Source: UBA5486 sp036744795
Lineage (GTDB): Bacteria > Bacillota > UBA4882 > UBA10575
NCBI GenBank assembly: GCA_036744795.1
Contig: DAIOHK010000008.1
Span: 21,527-85,526 of the forward strand
Direction: 5' to 3'
DNA: 64,000 nucleotides
Shown: positions 1 through 8,293 of the stretch, piece by piece
Numbering within the stretch: position 1 is the first letter of the stretch
Layout of the letters: every line of letters begins with the position of its first letter
Notes under the pieces: model-generated
Seen by the model: the letters and a program-made list of their open reading frames with translations, nothing else
Database searches by the model: none
What the model was told of the DNA's origin: nothing
Translations under genes and position numbers: made by a program

Positions 1-6
1 TTAATA

Positions 7-35
7 TTGACATGGAGTTGCTATGCTTATATACT
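7..35 (+). promoter_or_regulatory. Sigma-A promoter of the DUF6530 gene
   Basis: TTGACA (7-12) and TATACT (30-35) are separated by exactly 17 bp, a near-consensus vegetative promoter. The -10 box overlaps the first of two palindromes (32-44), so it probably serves the gene starting at 89 and is probably repressible. Confidence 0.8.
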
Positions 36-68
36 AAATTAGTAATTAACTAAGCTACTAGACTAGTA
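32..68. promoter_or_regulatory. Tandem palindromic operator
   Basis: Two perfect 13-bp palindromes, TACTAAATTAGTA (32-44) and TACTAGACTAGTA (56-68), share the form TACTAR-A-YTAGTA and have centres 24 bp apart. The first overlaps the -10 box and the second covers the early transcribed leader. TACT...AGTA dyads are typical of winged-helix repressors of the MarR/HxlR (DUF24) type; that assignment is inference and no such regulator gene is in the window. Confidence 0.6.
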
Positions 69-88
69 ATTATGAGGAGGTACAAAAT

Positions 89-568
89 ATGAAGATACCG
101 ACTACTTTAAAACACAAACCAGTTATTGTCTGCGAAAACTATGAAAATGTGGATGGTAGAGATGCTTATCATTCGGATGCAAAAGGTCTTTCTCTAGGAT
201 TAGCACAGTGGAATGACCGGGGAAAGGTAGATATCTCAGCTAAAGTATGGAGACATACCGGAGAAAAATGGTCAAGACAGTCTGAGGAATTGCCACTTCA
301 CCGTGTACTAGACCTAGCAATTCTCGTATGTCGAGCAAAGCTTCATTTTACAGAGGCTTATCGTTATGAGAACCTATATGATCCGGAAAAACCGGAGATC
401 GATCGGGTAGGTTTACAGGGGGATGCTATGACAGTAGCGGTATGTACGGATAATGAAAAGATTAATCAGGATATTAAATTATTCAGTCAAGCACTAAGTG
501 ATGATGATGAACTAATTGCCGAACGTTTGCGTATATTAGCACGAATCTTAAAAGAGATGGGCTATTAA
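89..568 (+). CDS. DUF6530 family protein
   Basis: A 159-residue soluble protein without signal peptide or membrane segment. The sequence (KGLSLGLAQWNDRGKVDISAKVW near residues 32-54, then LPLHRVLDLAILVCR) matches my memory of the DUF6530 family of Bacillota, whose function is unknown. The start is set by GAGGAGG at 74-80, eight bases before the ATG. It appears to be a single-gene unit behind its own strong promoter with two tandem palindromic operators, which suggests induction by a specific stress or compound rather than a housekeeping role. No catalytic motif could be recognised. The family call is from recall; the reading frame itself is secure. Confidence 0.75.
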   Translation: MKIPTTLKHKPVIVCENYENVDGRDAYHSDAKGLSLGLAQWNDRGKVDISAKVWRHTGEKWSRQSEELPLHRVLDLAILVCRAKLHFTEAYRYENLYDPEKPEIDRVGLQGDAMTVAVCTDNEKINQDIKLFSQALSDDDELIAERLRILARILKEMGY

Positions 569-729
569 CCTTTTCTTACCCTATTTAGGTGACAGGTTTG
601 AGGAAGAACGGTTTACAGTAGAAAAGAGGTTAAAGGGATAACGATACAAGGTTTAATTAAAAGCATTGCTGAGCAGTAGAAATGTATGAGGAGTAGACAG
701 AAAACAGAAGATAAAAAGCGGTGATATCT

Positions 730-1083
730 ATGGATAGAAAAAAAGAGTTAAAATTGCAGTATAGGCAGATGAAACCGGAGATGGGGATCTTTATAATTCG
801 CTTGCATTCCGGTAATAAATGTTATCTTGAAGCAACACCGAATTTATGGGGAACACTCAATAGTACTAAGTTTAAATTAAGAGCCGGACTCCACCCCAAT
901 CGGGAGCTGCAAAAGGAGTGGCGGGAATATGGGGAAGCAAGTTTCACCTTTGAGATCCCGGAGAAACTCGAATACGATAAAGATGATGAAGCAAAGACCG
1001 ACTATACAGAAGAGTTGACCTTGTTACAAATGATGTGGGAAGAAAAACTGGCAAAAGAAGATATGGAACTATATAAAAAATAA
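730..1083 (+). CDS. GIY-YIG-like small nuclease family protein
   Basis: A 117-residue protein. The N-terminal part MGIFIIRLHSGNKCYLEATPN fits a diverged GIY-YIG first strand (G-I-F in place of G-I-Y, then KCYLE in place of the YIG strand), followed by the helix with LRAGLHPNRELQKEW and the EYG...FTFEI strand seen in small Clostridia/Bacilli GIY-YIG family members. Catalytic competence is doubtful because the canonical tyrosines are changed. The ATG at 730 is preferred to the GTG at 721 because GGTGAT lies about 6 bases ahead of it. It lies between two unrelated small genes with no clear operon. Confidence 0.6.
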   Translation: MDRKKELKLQYRQMKPEMGIFIIRLHSGNKCYLEATPNLWGTLNSTKFKLRAGLHPNRELQKEWREYGEASFTFEIPEKLEYDKDDEAKTDYTEELTLLQMMWEEKLAKEDMELYKK

Positions 1084-1151
1084 TCGTAATAAAACGAAGG
1101 CTTAGCCTTTAAATGGATCTAGATGTAAAAGAAATAAGGGGAGTTAGCATA

Positions 1152-1718
1152 ATGCAAAGATGTTCATGGTGTGGAAATCATGATCTTTATATCAAATACC
1201 ATGATGAAGAGTGGGGTGTACCGGTCATTGATGATCGGAAGCATTTTGAGTTTTTAGTCTTAGAATCTGCGCAGGCTGGTTTAAGTTGGCTAACGATTTT
1301 AAAGAAACGGGAGTGTTACAGGGAAGAATATGAAAATTTTGATCCTAGAATAGTAGCTAATTTTTCTGAGGAGAAAATCAAAGAACTTTTAAAACATAAA
1401 GGAATTATCAAAAACGAAAGGAAAATAAGAGCATCAATTAATAATGCCCAGCGATTTCTTGAAATTCAAGAAGAGTTTGGTAGCTTCACGAAGTATATAT
1501 GGCGATTTGTTGATGATCAACCAGTGATTAATTTGTGGAAAAAGGAAGCGGAGATCCCGGCAAAAACTGCTTTATCTGAAGCTGTAAGTAAAGATTTAAA
1601 AAAGAGAGGTTTTAAATTTTTAGGCCCGATTATCGTATACTCACATTTGCAGGCTACCGGGTTAGTTAATGACCATATTGTAGATTGCTTCCGCTATAAA
1701 CAGCTTAAAAATATTTAG
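1152..1718 (+). CDS. tag: DNA-3-methyladenine glycosylase I
   Basis: Base excision repair enzyme that removes 3-methyladenine from alkylated DNA in the cytoplasm. The product from the ATG at 1152 starts MQRCSWCGNHDLYIKYHDEEWG, which places Cys4 and His17 of the structural zinc site in the family positions; the C-terminal pair is in HIVDCFRYK. The conserved ESAQAGLSWLTILKKRE segment, carrying the substrate-pocket glutamate region, is intact. Length 188 aa is usual for Tag. An upstream ATG at 1113 is in frame, but AAGGGGAG just before 1152 and family N-termini support 1152. It stands alone in a series of small repair or stress-type genes. Confidence 0.95.
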   Translation: MQRCSWCGNHDLYIKYHDEEWGVPVIDDRKHFEFLVLESAQAGLSWLTILKKRECYREEYENFDPRIVANFSEEKIKELLKHKGIIKNERKIRASINNAQRFLEIQEEFGSFTKYIWRFVDDQPVINLWKKEAEIPAKTALSEAVSKDLKKRGFKFLGPIIVYSHLQATGLVNDHIVDCFRYKQLKNI

Positions 1719-1775
1719 TGCCAGTTGATAAAAAGGTTTGAACCAAATTTATTATAGAAAGAAGATAATTTAGGT

Positions 1776-2147
1776 TTGGAAAAAACAAAGTGGAAAGAGA
1801 AAGTTAAGAATCTAAAAAAAGACACATACATACTTTACTTAGCCTTAAAAAGTGATAGCGTTCCTTGGTATTCCAAGTTGTTTATTGGTTTAATTGTGGG
1901 TTATGCTTTTAGTCCGATCGATTTAATCCCGGATTTTATTCCTGTTTTGGGTTATGTAGATGATATGATTCTGTTACCACTAGGGATAATTTTGGCTTTT
2001 AAAATGATTCCTTCATCGGTTATAGAGGAATTAAGAGCAAAGGTTGATGAAAATTTAGGAAAAAAACAAAGTCGGTTTGCTGCTGCAGTAATTGTGTTTT
2101 TATGGATTTTGCTAATCAGTGCTATTTTAGATAAAATATTACGATAA
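1776..2147 (+). CDS. DUF1232 (YkvA-like) membrane protein
   Basis: A 123-residue protein with the DUF1232 core SKLFIGLIVGYAFSPIDLIPDFIPVLGYVDD at about residues 34-64, where the SPIDLIPDFIP and GYVDD motifs are diagnostic. One hydrophobic hairpin precedes and follows this motif and a C-terminal transmembrane helix (about 104-119) ends the protein. Family members are small membrane proteins of unknown function. The start is a TTG without a strong ribosome binding site, so the true N-terminus could differ by a few residues. Confidence 0.8.
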   Translation: MEKTKWKEKVKNLKKDTYILYLALKSDSVPWYSKLFIGLIVGYAFSPIDLIPDFIPVLGYVDDMILLPLGIILAFKMIPSSVIEELRAKVDENLGKKQSRFAAAVIVFLWILLISAILDKILR

Positions 2148-2334
2148 TTGAGGATAATTTATAGCAACAAGGAAATAAAAATATATAAGCAAAGAATTTA
2201 TTATTCAAAGTCAAACGGGGAATCTTTTGAAATGGGAAAAGTTTTTAACCTCCATTTTTTATATGTTTAAGATATAATACTAGATAATAAGCAAAACAAT
2301 TAGCAGAATAAGCCGTATCTATGGAGGGGTTTTG

Positions 2335-2922
2335 ATGAAAACGAAAATAGCTAAAGTGATTAGTATTATAACCGTTGTTCCTTTTTCGGCATTAAGTCTA
2401 TTAACTACTGTATTTTTATTTAAAGATACTGTCTTTGTGGGTAATTCTCATTGGTATGGGATTTCAATCTTATGTTTAACAGTGATTCCGCTATCAGCGT
2501 ATATCTTAAAAAACTTTATACCTTTTTATAAGAATCAAGGAAGGCGTGGGGAGCGAAGGTTAGCTTTTATAATGGGGATTATAGGTCAAGTTTCAGGAAT
2601 GATCACAGCATTTATTTTTAATGCCCCAAAGGGGGTAAAAATCATATTCTTTGCTTATTTTTTATCAGGTTTAGTCCTATCATCTACTAATGCGATTATT
2701 AAATTTAAAGCGAGTGGTCATGCTTGTGGTGTATCGGGACCATTAGCTCTTTTGTTTTATTTTTTTAGTTACCGGATTTGGCCTGCGGTTTTAATATTAC
2801 CCCTGGTATTTTGGGCAAGGTTGCAATTAAAGAGACATACTATTAGGGAGTTATTTTCAGGTACATTTATTGGAGTAATCTATACATTAATAGTTATAGC
2901 GGTCTCTACGGGGTCTATATAA
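2335..2922 (+). CDS. PAP2-like multi-spanning membrane protein
   Basis: A 195-residue protein with about five or six hydrophobic segments. Two parts resemble the last motifs of type 2 phosphatidic acid phosphatases: SGHACGVSGP (residues about 130-139) for the PSGH motif and a later R-x5-H-x3-E (ARLQLKRHTIRE) for SRx5Hx3D, with Glu replacing the final Asp. The first PAP2 motif (Kx6RP) is not evident. It may be an inactive or diverged lipid phosphatase; identity remains uncertain. GGAGGGG at 2323-2329 selects the ATG at 2335 over the TTG at 2332. Confidence 0.5.
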   Translation: MKTKIAKVISIITVVPFSALSLLTTVFLFKDTVFVGNSHWYGISILCLTVIPLSAYILKNFIPFYKNQGRRGERRLAFIMGIIGQVSGMITAFIFNAPKGVKIIFFAYFLSGLVLSSTNAIIKFKASGHACGVSGPLALLFYFFSYRIWPAVLILPLVFWARLQLKRHTIRELFSGTFIGVIYTLIVIAVSTGSI

Positions 2923-2985
2923 TTTTTTAGGAAAGGTTTAATAAACCGCTGCAAGTAAGAATTAAGCTATCTAAAATAGATTACT

Positions 2986-3033
2986 TAGTAGTTGCCCACG
3001 CTGGCTATCGCCCGCGCACATGAAAGAATGAAA
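2986..3033 (+). repeat. Degenerate family B repeat (5' half)
   Basis: GTAGTTGCCCACGCTGGCTA and the following 28 bases align with the 5' half of the copy at 11256-11405. The matching 3' arm is degraded. It marks the 5' boundary of the doubtful ORF ahead of cinA. Confidence 0.55.
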
Positions 3034-3297
3034 ATACAAATCTTATCTACAGCTTTCAAAGGCTGGGGCAGTTTAGGTCTTAATCTGTCTAAGGTGGATG
3101 AGGAGGAAAGATTATGGCTGAGCATAGAGGGAAAACTTATAATCCGTAATGCACTTGGGTTTATAAAAAATCATTTAAGTTTCAATTTTCATCTGATTAA
3201 GAATTTGGATGATGAAAGATTGGAGACTATTTTAGGACGGAGTTTTCGTGGTAAGAACATAAAAAAAGTAAGAAGAAGGAATAATGATGCGAGCTGA
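3028..3297 (+). CDS. Hypothetical protein ahead of cinA (doubtful)
   Basis: An open frame of 89 codons from an ATG at 3028, mixed hydrophobic and basic, ending KNIKKVRRRNNDAS and overlapping the start of cinA by about ten bases. No ribosome binding site of quality precedes the ATG, and the 5' end lies in a degenerate family B repeat, so the frame may be fortuitous or the remnant of an older gene. No family is recognised. A GGAGG at 3109 leads instead to an 11-codon frame. Confidence 0.3.
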   Translation: MKIQILSTAFKGWGSLGLNLSKVDEEERLWLSIEGKLIIRNALGFIKNHLSFNFHLIKNLDDERLETILGRSFRGKNIKKVRRRNNDAS

Positions 3298-4516
3298 AAT
3301 TATCTCTGTTGGTACTGAGTTATTACTGGGACAGATTGTTGATACTAATGCAGTTTATCTTTCACAAGAACTTGCGAGCTTAGGGATCGGGCTTTATCGT
3401 CGGAGTACGGTGGGGGATAATCCTCACCGGTTACGGGAGGCCATAGAGGAAGCCTTAGACCGGGCTGAATTGGTGATAACTAGTGGGGGATTAGGACCTA
3501 CTGAGGATGATTTGACAAAAGAGACGGTAGCTCAGGTTCTTGGTTTACCTTTAGTTCTTGATCAGCCGTCTTTAGATTGGATTCGTACATATTTTACCAA
3601 AATGGGAAGGAAAATGACGGAAAATAATTATAAGCAAGCCTTGATTCCTGAAGGCGGAAAGGCATTGGCTAATCCCAAAGGTACGGCTCCCGGCATTGCT
3701 GTTAAGGCTAAAGAGAAACTTGTAATCTGTCTTCCTGGGCCACCCCGGGAATTAAAGCCAATGTTCCATGATTTTGTACTTCCGCTCCTACGGGAAGAAA
3801 GTAAAGGGATTATTATCTCCCGTGTGTTGCGAATTTGCGGCTTGGGAGAGAGTGTAGTAGCTGAAGAGCTTTCGGATCTACTTGCTAGCCAGACTAATCC
3901 CACGATTGCACCTCTGGCTTCTGAAGGTGAAGTGAAGTTACGCTTGACTACCCAGACTAATTCAGTAGAGGAAGCGTGGCAACTTTTAGATGAGATGGAA
4001 GCTAAGGTGCGGAACAGATTAGGCATTGCGGTCTTTGGTATTGATCAAGAAACTCTGGAACAAGTAGTAGTTAGACTTCTGACTCAACGCCATGAAACTT
4101 TGGCAGTGGCGGAGTCTTGTACCGGTGGATTACTGGCAAGTAGAATTACAGATGTACCAGGGGCTTCTGAAGTTTTAGACCGCGGGGTGGTTACTTATAG
4201 TAACCGGGCTAAGGAAGAACTCCTAGGGATTCCGGCTAAGGTTATTCTCCGGGAGGGGGCGGTTAGTCCCGAGGTTGCACGGTTGATGGCCCGGGGAGTT
4301 AAGGAAAAGTCTAGTACAGATTGGGGAATTGGGATTACAGGAATTGCTGGTCCCGGGGGTGGTACGCCAGAAAAACCGGTAGGTTTGGTCTATCTGGCCT
4401 TGGAGGGCCCGAAAGTGAGTTTAGTACGGGAACTTCATTGGAATGGGGATCGAATCTCGATTAAGAGGCGGACAACCCAGGCTGCTCTAGACTTACTCCG
4501 CCGCGAACTCTTATGA
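3287..4516 (+). CDS. cinA: CinA: competence/damage-inducible, NMN amidohydrolase
   Basis: A 409-residue two-domain protein. The N-terminal COG1058 domain (MogA-like fold, about 1-250) shows GTELLLGQIVDTN and GGLGPTEDD and in the family acts as ADP-ribose pyrophosphatase. The C-terminal PncC domain (about 255-409) has AESCTGGLLASRIT and GITGIAGPGGGTPEKPVG, the nicotinamide mononucleotide deamidase motifs, including the catalytic Ser and Lys region. It works in pyridine nucleotide salvage and is often linked with competence genes. AGAAGGA at 3274-3280 precedes two adjacent ATG codons (3284, 3287). recA, its frequent neighbour, is absent here. Confidence 0.95.
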   Translation: MRAEIISVGTELLLGQIVDTNAVYLSQELASLGIGLYRRSTVGDNPHRLREAIEEALDRAELVITSGGLGPTEDDLTKETVAQVLGLPLVLDQPSLDWIRTYFTKMGRKMTENNYKQALIPEGGKALANPKGTAPGIAVKAKEKLVICLPGPPRELKPMFHDFVLPLLREESKGIIISRVLRICGLGESVVAEELSDLLASQTNPTIAPLASEGEVKLRLTTQTNSVEEAWQLLDEMEAKVRNRLGIAVFGIDQETLEQVVVRLLTQRHETLAVAESCTGGLLASRITDVPGASEVLDRGVVTYSNRAKEELLGIPAKVILREGAVSPEVARLMARGVKEKSSTDWGIGITGIAGPGGGTPEKPVGLVYLALEGPKVSLVRELHWNGDRISIKRRTTQAALDLLRRELL

Positions 4517-4541
4517 AGAGGCATTGCAGATTTTTGGTGCT

Positions 4542-4655
4542 TGTCGCTTGTTGTTTGTATGAAAGCTAGCCTCTGTGAAAAATTACCGGATTGTTTGAGT
4601 GCGGTGGACTCGGTACTCGTCGCTGGTTGCTCGTATGAAAGTTAGCCTTTGTTTT
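4542..4655 (+). repeat. Pair of approximately 36-bp direct repeats
   Basis: GTCGCTTGTTGTTTGTATGA at 4543 and GTCGCTGGTTGCTCGTATGA at 4619 each continue with AAAGYTAGCCTYTG. The copies are about 76 bp apart in the 270-bp gap after cinA. They suggest a local duplication; no function is visible and no gene is seen in the gap. Confidence 0.5.
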
Positions 4656-4786
4656 GAATAGCTTACAAAAAGTTACGAAGGCATTCTCTAACTCAAGTGA
4701 TGAGAGACGAGCTTTGAGCCATGAGTTAAAAGATCTGAGGAAATGTCGTCTATAAGTTAGTTAACAGATTAGAATTGGAGGAATGA

Positions 4787-6796
4787 ATGATGAATAATTG
4801 TAGCAAAGTATTTCTAGCAAAAGAAGATTTTAGTGATTTTAAAATTGGGGAATTTCCTTTTGATCGGGAACATTCAGCCATGGGGGAGTATCACTTTTAT
4901 CCGCCTAAAGGTTATGTTGGAAACTGGTATTGTCCAATGACAGATCATGGCTGGCGGGGGCCAATGTGGTTAATTGTTAATGAGGGTGACCACCGGGTTA
5001 TGGAATCTACCAAAATAAGAAGGAATGATATATTTTTCAAGAATGCTCTGGTAACAGGAGATGATTGCTGGTCGGATTATACCATGGAGGCGGAAATGCG
5101 GATGCTTGATACCTCATTGCCGGGTGAAATAGCTGTTAGGTATCAAAACAGCCGGTGCTATTATGCGCTCTGCTTAGATGAGGGTAAAGTAAAGTTTCTC
5201 AAAAGGAATCATAAAGAAACTGAAGAATTGTTTGCTGCGGATTTTACCTATAATTGTGACGAATTTTATCATTTGAAAATCGAGTGCCGGGGCAGTGAGT
5301 TCAAATGTTATATTAATGAGAAATTTATTTGTATGGTAAGTGATTCCGTTTTTCCCAGGGGAAAGATTGCTCTTTGTGCCGAAACCGCAGTACAGTTTAG
5401 TAATATTCAAGTCTATACTGATGAAAAAACCTTTAATCAGATGAAAGTTGAGGAGAGGGAAAAGCGGGAGTATTTATCAAAGATTAGGCAGGAGTATCCG
5501 CAACCGAAATTGTGGAAAAAAATAGATCTTAGAGATTTTGGAGCAGGACGAAATATCAGGTTTGGTGATCTGACTGGTAATGGAGAGTATGATATTCTTA
5601 TTGCCCAATGCCAGAAGAGGATCTATAAGGATGCCTATGCCAATATCAGCTGTTTGACTGCGATTGATCTGGAAGGTAATATTTTATGGCAGATTGGTGA
5701 GCCTAATCCGAAACATACCTATATTACTGCGGATTTGCCTATTCAAATTGCTGATGTTGATCTGGATGGGAAGAATGAAGTGATAGTAGCCAAAGATTTT
5801 CAGCTGATGATTTTGGAAGGGAGTACCGGTCAAATTAAAAAGAGCATTCCAACTCCGCTTGTGGATGATCCAGTTGAATCTTTGTTTACAGTACCTTATG
5901 AAAGAAATGTTTTTGATCGGGTGAACATTGATAGTATCCGTATCTGCAACTTTAACGGCAAAGAGCAGCCTACAGATATTTTGGTTAAGGATCGATACTC
6001 CCGGCTATGGGCTTATGATCATAATCTGAAGCTCTTATGGAAATACAGAGATGGGATTACGGGACATTTTCCTTTTACCAAGGATCTCAATGCAGATGGC
6101 AGAGAAGAGATGTTTGTTGGGTATAACCTGGTGGATGCTGATGGAAATACGATATGGAAACTTCCTGTGTATACGGATCATACTGATGAGATTATTATAG
6201 GCAGGATCAACCCGGAGATTGATGATGAAATTGTTACGATCGTCTCCGGGGATGAGGGCTTTATCATAGCGGATCTGGAGGGCAACATTATTAAACGGCA
6301 TTATATCGGCCATGCTCAAAGGATTAGTATTGGTAATTATCGTCCAGATTTACCCGGTTTAGAAATAGCTGTTACTACCTTTTGGGGGAATCAGGGGATT
6401 ATTCTCATCTTTAACTGCCGGGGAAAATTATTATACTCCTTTGAGCCGGGAACAAACGGTAATATTATTACTCCTGTTAATTGGAGTGGCGATGGAAGAG
6501 ATTTAATACTGCTTAATGCTAATCCTGACAAAGGTGGAATGATTGATGGATGGGGGAATACAGTAGTTACTTTTCCTGATGATGGCCATCCAGAGCTCTG
6601 TGCGGAAGTAATTGATATTACTGGTGATTGTCGGGATGAGATTGTAGTCTGGGATGAGAAGGAGATGTGGATCTATACCCAGGATCGAGAGTTTGTTGGA
6701 GAAAAAATCTATTCCCCGGAGAAATACCCACATTATAATGGTTCGAATTATCGGGGAGAGTATTCTTGGCCAAGATGGGAAAGTCGTTCTAAGTAA
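4787..6796 (+). CDS. Cytoplasmic beta-propeller protein with N-terminal LamG-like domain
   Basis: A 669-residue protein without signal peptide. Residues about 60-215 look like a concanavalin/DUF1080-type jelly roll (IAVRYQNSRCYYALCLDEGKVKF, then FSNIQVY at its end). After a basic linker, residues about 240-650 form repeated blades with Asp-rich loops such as DLTGNGEYDILIA, DVDLDGKNEVIVA, DLNADGREEMFVG and DITGDCRDEIVVW, the FG-GAP/VCBS pattern of calcium-binding propellers. This architecture is known in polysaccharide lyases and related sugar-binding enzymes; the C-terminal SNYRGEYSWPRW is reminiscent of them. It precedes the mgl transporter but is separated by a terminator. Catalytic identity is unknown; a role on imported plant oligosaccharides is inference. 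Confidence 0.6.
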   Translation: MMNNCSKVFLAKEDFSDFKIGEFPFDREHSAMGEYHFYPPKGYVGNWYCPMTDHGWRGPMWLIVNEGDHRVMESTKIRRNDIFFKNALVTGDDCWSDYTMEAEMRMLDTSLPGEIAVRYQNSRCYYALCLDEGKVKFLKRNHKETEELFAADFTYNCDEFYHLKIECRGSEFKCYINEKFICMVSDSVFPRGKIALCAETAVQFSNIQVYTDEKTFNQMKVEEREKREYLSKIRQEYPQPKLWKKIDLRDFGAGRNIRFGDLTGNGEYDILIAQCQKRIYKDAYANISCLTAIDLEGNILWQIGEPNPKHTYITADLPIQIADVDLDGKNEVIVAKDFQLMILEGSTGQIKKSIPTPLVDDPVESLFTVPYERNVFDRVNIDSIRICNFNGKEQPTDILVKDRYSRLWAYDHNLKLLWKYRDGITGHFPFTKDLNADGREEMFVGYNLVDADGNTIWKLPVYTDHTDEIIIGRINPEIDDEIVTIVSGDEGFIIADLEGNIIKRHYIGHAQRISIGNYRPDLPGLEIAVTTFWGNQGIILIFNCRGKLLYSFEPGTNGNIITPVNWSGDGRDLILLNANPDKGGMIDGWGNTVVTFPDDGHPELCAEVIDITGDCRDEIVVWDEKEMWIYTQDREFVGEKIYSPEKYPHYNGSNYRGEYSWPRWESRSK

Positions 6797-6854
6797 TTTA
6801 TTGATAAAAGTAAGTTGTTTTATCAATTTTGAAAATAATATAATAATCTTCAAA

Positions 6855-6888
6855 AGGCCGGTAAGATAATAAAACCGGTCTTTTTTTA
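6855..6888 (+). terminator. Rho-independent terminator
   Basis: GGCCGGT and ACCGGTC arms flank an approximately 11-base loop and are followed by a run of seven T. It ends the propeller gene transcript. The stretch from here to 7169 contains no convincing gene. Confidence 0.85.
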
Positions 6889-7169
6889 ATGATAAAATAA
6901 TATAGTTATCTGTCATTCCTTTTATTATGTTGTTTTTATAATTGTAATTTCTCAAATCAGGTAATTCCTTAATGTATGAATATTAATAATTAAAAAGCTT
7001 CTTAGCATTAAATACCTTGTACTTATACAGAAATTCTGGGTAAATATGAAAGGAAGTGTTGAGATTAGAAAAAAAGCGAAAACAAAAACAAATAAAACGA
7101 AAAACAGCGTAACAAAGAGATTAAAGAGATATGCTGGGCATAAACCCGTTTTTTGTAATGTATTCTAAG

Positions 7170-7198
7170 TTGAGTTAAATTTGATTTAAGGTTACAAT
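7170..7198 (+). promoter_or_regulatory. Promoter of the mgl operon
   Basis: TTGAGT (7170-7175) and TACAAT (7193-7198) are 17 bp apart, about 30 bp before the mglB start. The AT-rich gap between the preceding terminator and this promoter contains no other clear signal. Confidence 0.65.
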
Positions 7199-7227
7199 TG
7201 GATTAACAAACATTTGGAGGGATGATT

Positions 7228-8235
7228 TTGAAGAAAAAGATTCTACTTCTTTTACTAGTGGTTCTTTTAATATCAGTTTTTACCGGGTGTACTAAAAAGA
7301 AATCAGAATTAACAATTGGTTGTGCCATCTATAAGTATGATGATACTTTTATGACAGGTGTCCGTAATGCAATTACGGAAGCAGCTACTGATAAAGCTAA
7401 GGTAGAGATGGTTGATAGTCAAAACTCACAACCAACACAGAATGACAAGGTTGACTTATTTATTACTAAAAAGGTTGATGCACTTGCAATTAACCCGGTG
7501 GACCGGACTGCAGCTGGTGTTATTATTGATAAGGCTAAAAAAGCTAAAATTCCGGTGGTCTTTTTCAATCGGGAGCCATTACCTGAAGATATGCAAAAGT
7601 GGGATAAAGTCTATTACGTAGGTGCGAGAGCTGAAGAATCAGGTAGAATCTCTGGGGAATTAGCGGTGGATTACTGGAAATCTCACCCGGAAGCAGATAA
7701 AAATAATGATGGTGTTTTACAATATGTAATGCTTAAAGGTGAACCCGGGCACCAGGATGCCGAACTTAGAACTCTCCATTCAATCAAAGCGGTTGAAGAA
7801 GCTGGAATTCAAGTTGAGAAACTGGCCGAAGATACAGCAATGTGGGATCGGGTTAAAGGCCAGGAGAAAATGGCGGCTTTCCTAGCTGCTCATGGTGATA
7901 ATATTGAAATCGTTTTTGCCAATAATGATGATATGGCACTTGGTGCTATTGAAGCATTGAAAGCGGCTGGATATTTTAAGGATGGTAAATACATGCCTGT
8001 AGTAGGCGTTGATGCTACTGCTCCTGCTCTTAAGGCATTGGAAGACGGAACTATGCTTGGTACAGTTCTAAATGATGCTAAAAACCAAGGAAAAGCTACT
8101 TTTGACCTTTCATATGTACTAGCTAAAGGCGAGACTCCGAGTGCCGATAATATCGAATTCGAGATTACCGATGACAAATATATCTGGGTACCTTATAAGA
8201 AGATTACCAAAGAAAATATGGATGAAGCTATGTAA
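7228..8235 (+). CDS. mglB: Galactose/glucose-type ABC substrate-binding lipoprotein
   Basis: Binds a hexose outside the membrane and delivers it to MglAC. A signal peptide ends in the lipobox VFTGC, so the mature protein is lipid-anchored. The body follows MglB closely: NPVDRTAAGVIIDKA, the calcium loop DKNNDGVLQYVMLKGEPGHQ, ANNDDMALGAIEALKAAG and GTVLNDAKNQGKATFDL. The TTG at 7228 is favoured because GGAGGG (7216-7221) is six bases ahead; the ATG at 7222 abuts the ribosome binding site. First gene of an mglB-mglA-mglC operon. Ligand is inferred from the family; other hexoses are possible. Confidence 0.9.
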   Translation: MKKKILLLLLVVLLISVFTGCTKKKSELTIGCAIYKYDDTFMTGVRNAITEAATDKAKVEMVDSQNSQPTQNDKVDLFITKKVDALAINPVDRTAAGVIIDKAKKAKIPVVFFNREPLPEDMQKWDKVYYVGARAEESGRISGELAVDYWKSHPEADKNNDGVLQYVMLKGEPGHQDAELRTLHSIKAVEEAGIQVEKLAEDTAMWDRVKGQEKMAAFLAAHGDNIEIVFANNDDMALGAIEALKAAGYFKDGKYMPVVGVDATAPALKALEDGTMLGTVLNDAKNQGKATFDLSYVLAKGETPSADNIEFEITDDKYIWVPYKKITKENMDEAM

Positions 8236-8293
8236 AAAACATAGGGTTTAGTGGTTTAATACAAAAAAGCTAGTTTAGGTTAGACTTAGACTG

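Noticed and set aside
566..635. Inverted repeat TTAACC...GGTTAA after the DUF6530 gene
   Set aside because: Arms are imperfect, the loop is over 40 bases and no T-run follows, so a terminator call is not supported.
2250..2278. TATAAT at 2273-2278 ahead of the PAP2-like gene
   Set aside because: No acceptable -35 box at 16-18 bp spacing, so a promoter could not be supported.
7046..7168. A 40-codon Lys-rich frame upstream of the mgl promoter
   Set aside because: No ribosome binding site, strongly A-rich composition and no recognisable pattern; most likely chance.
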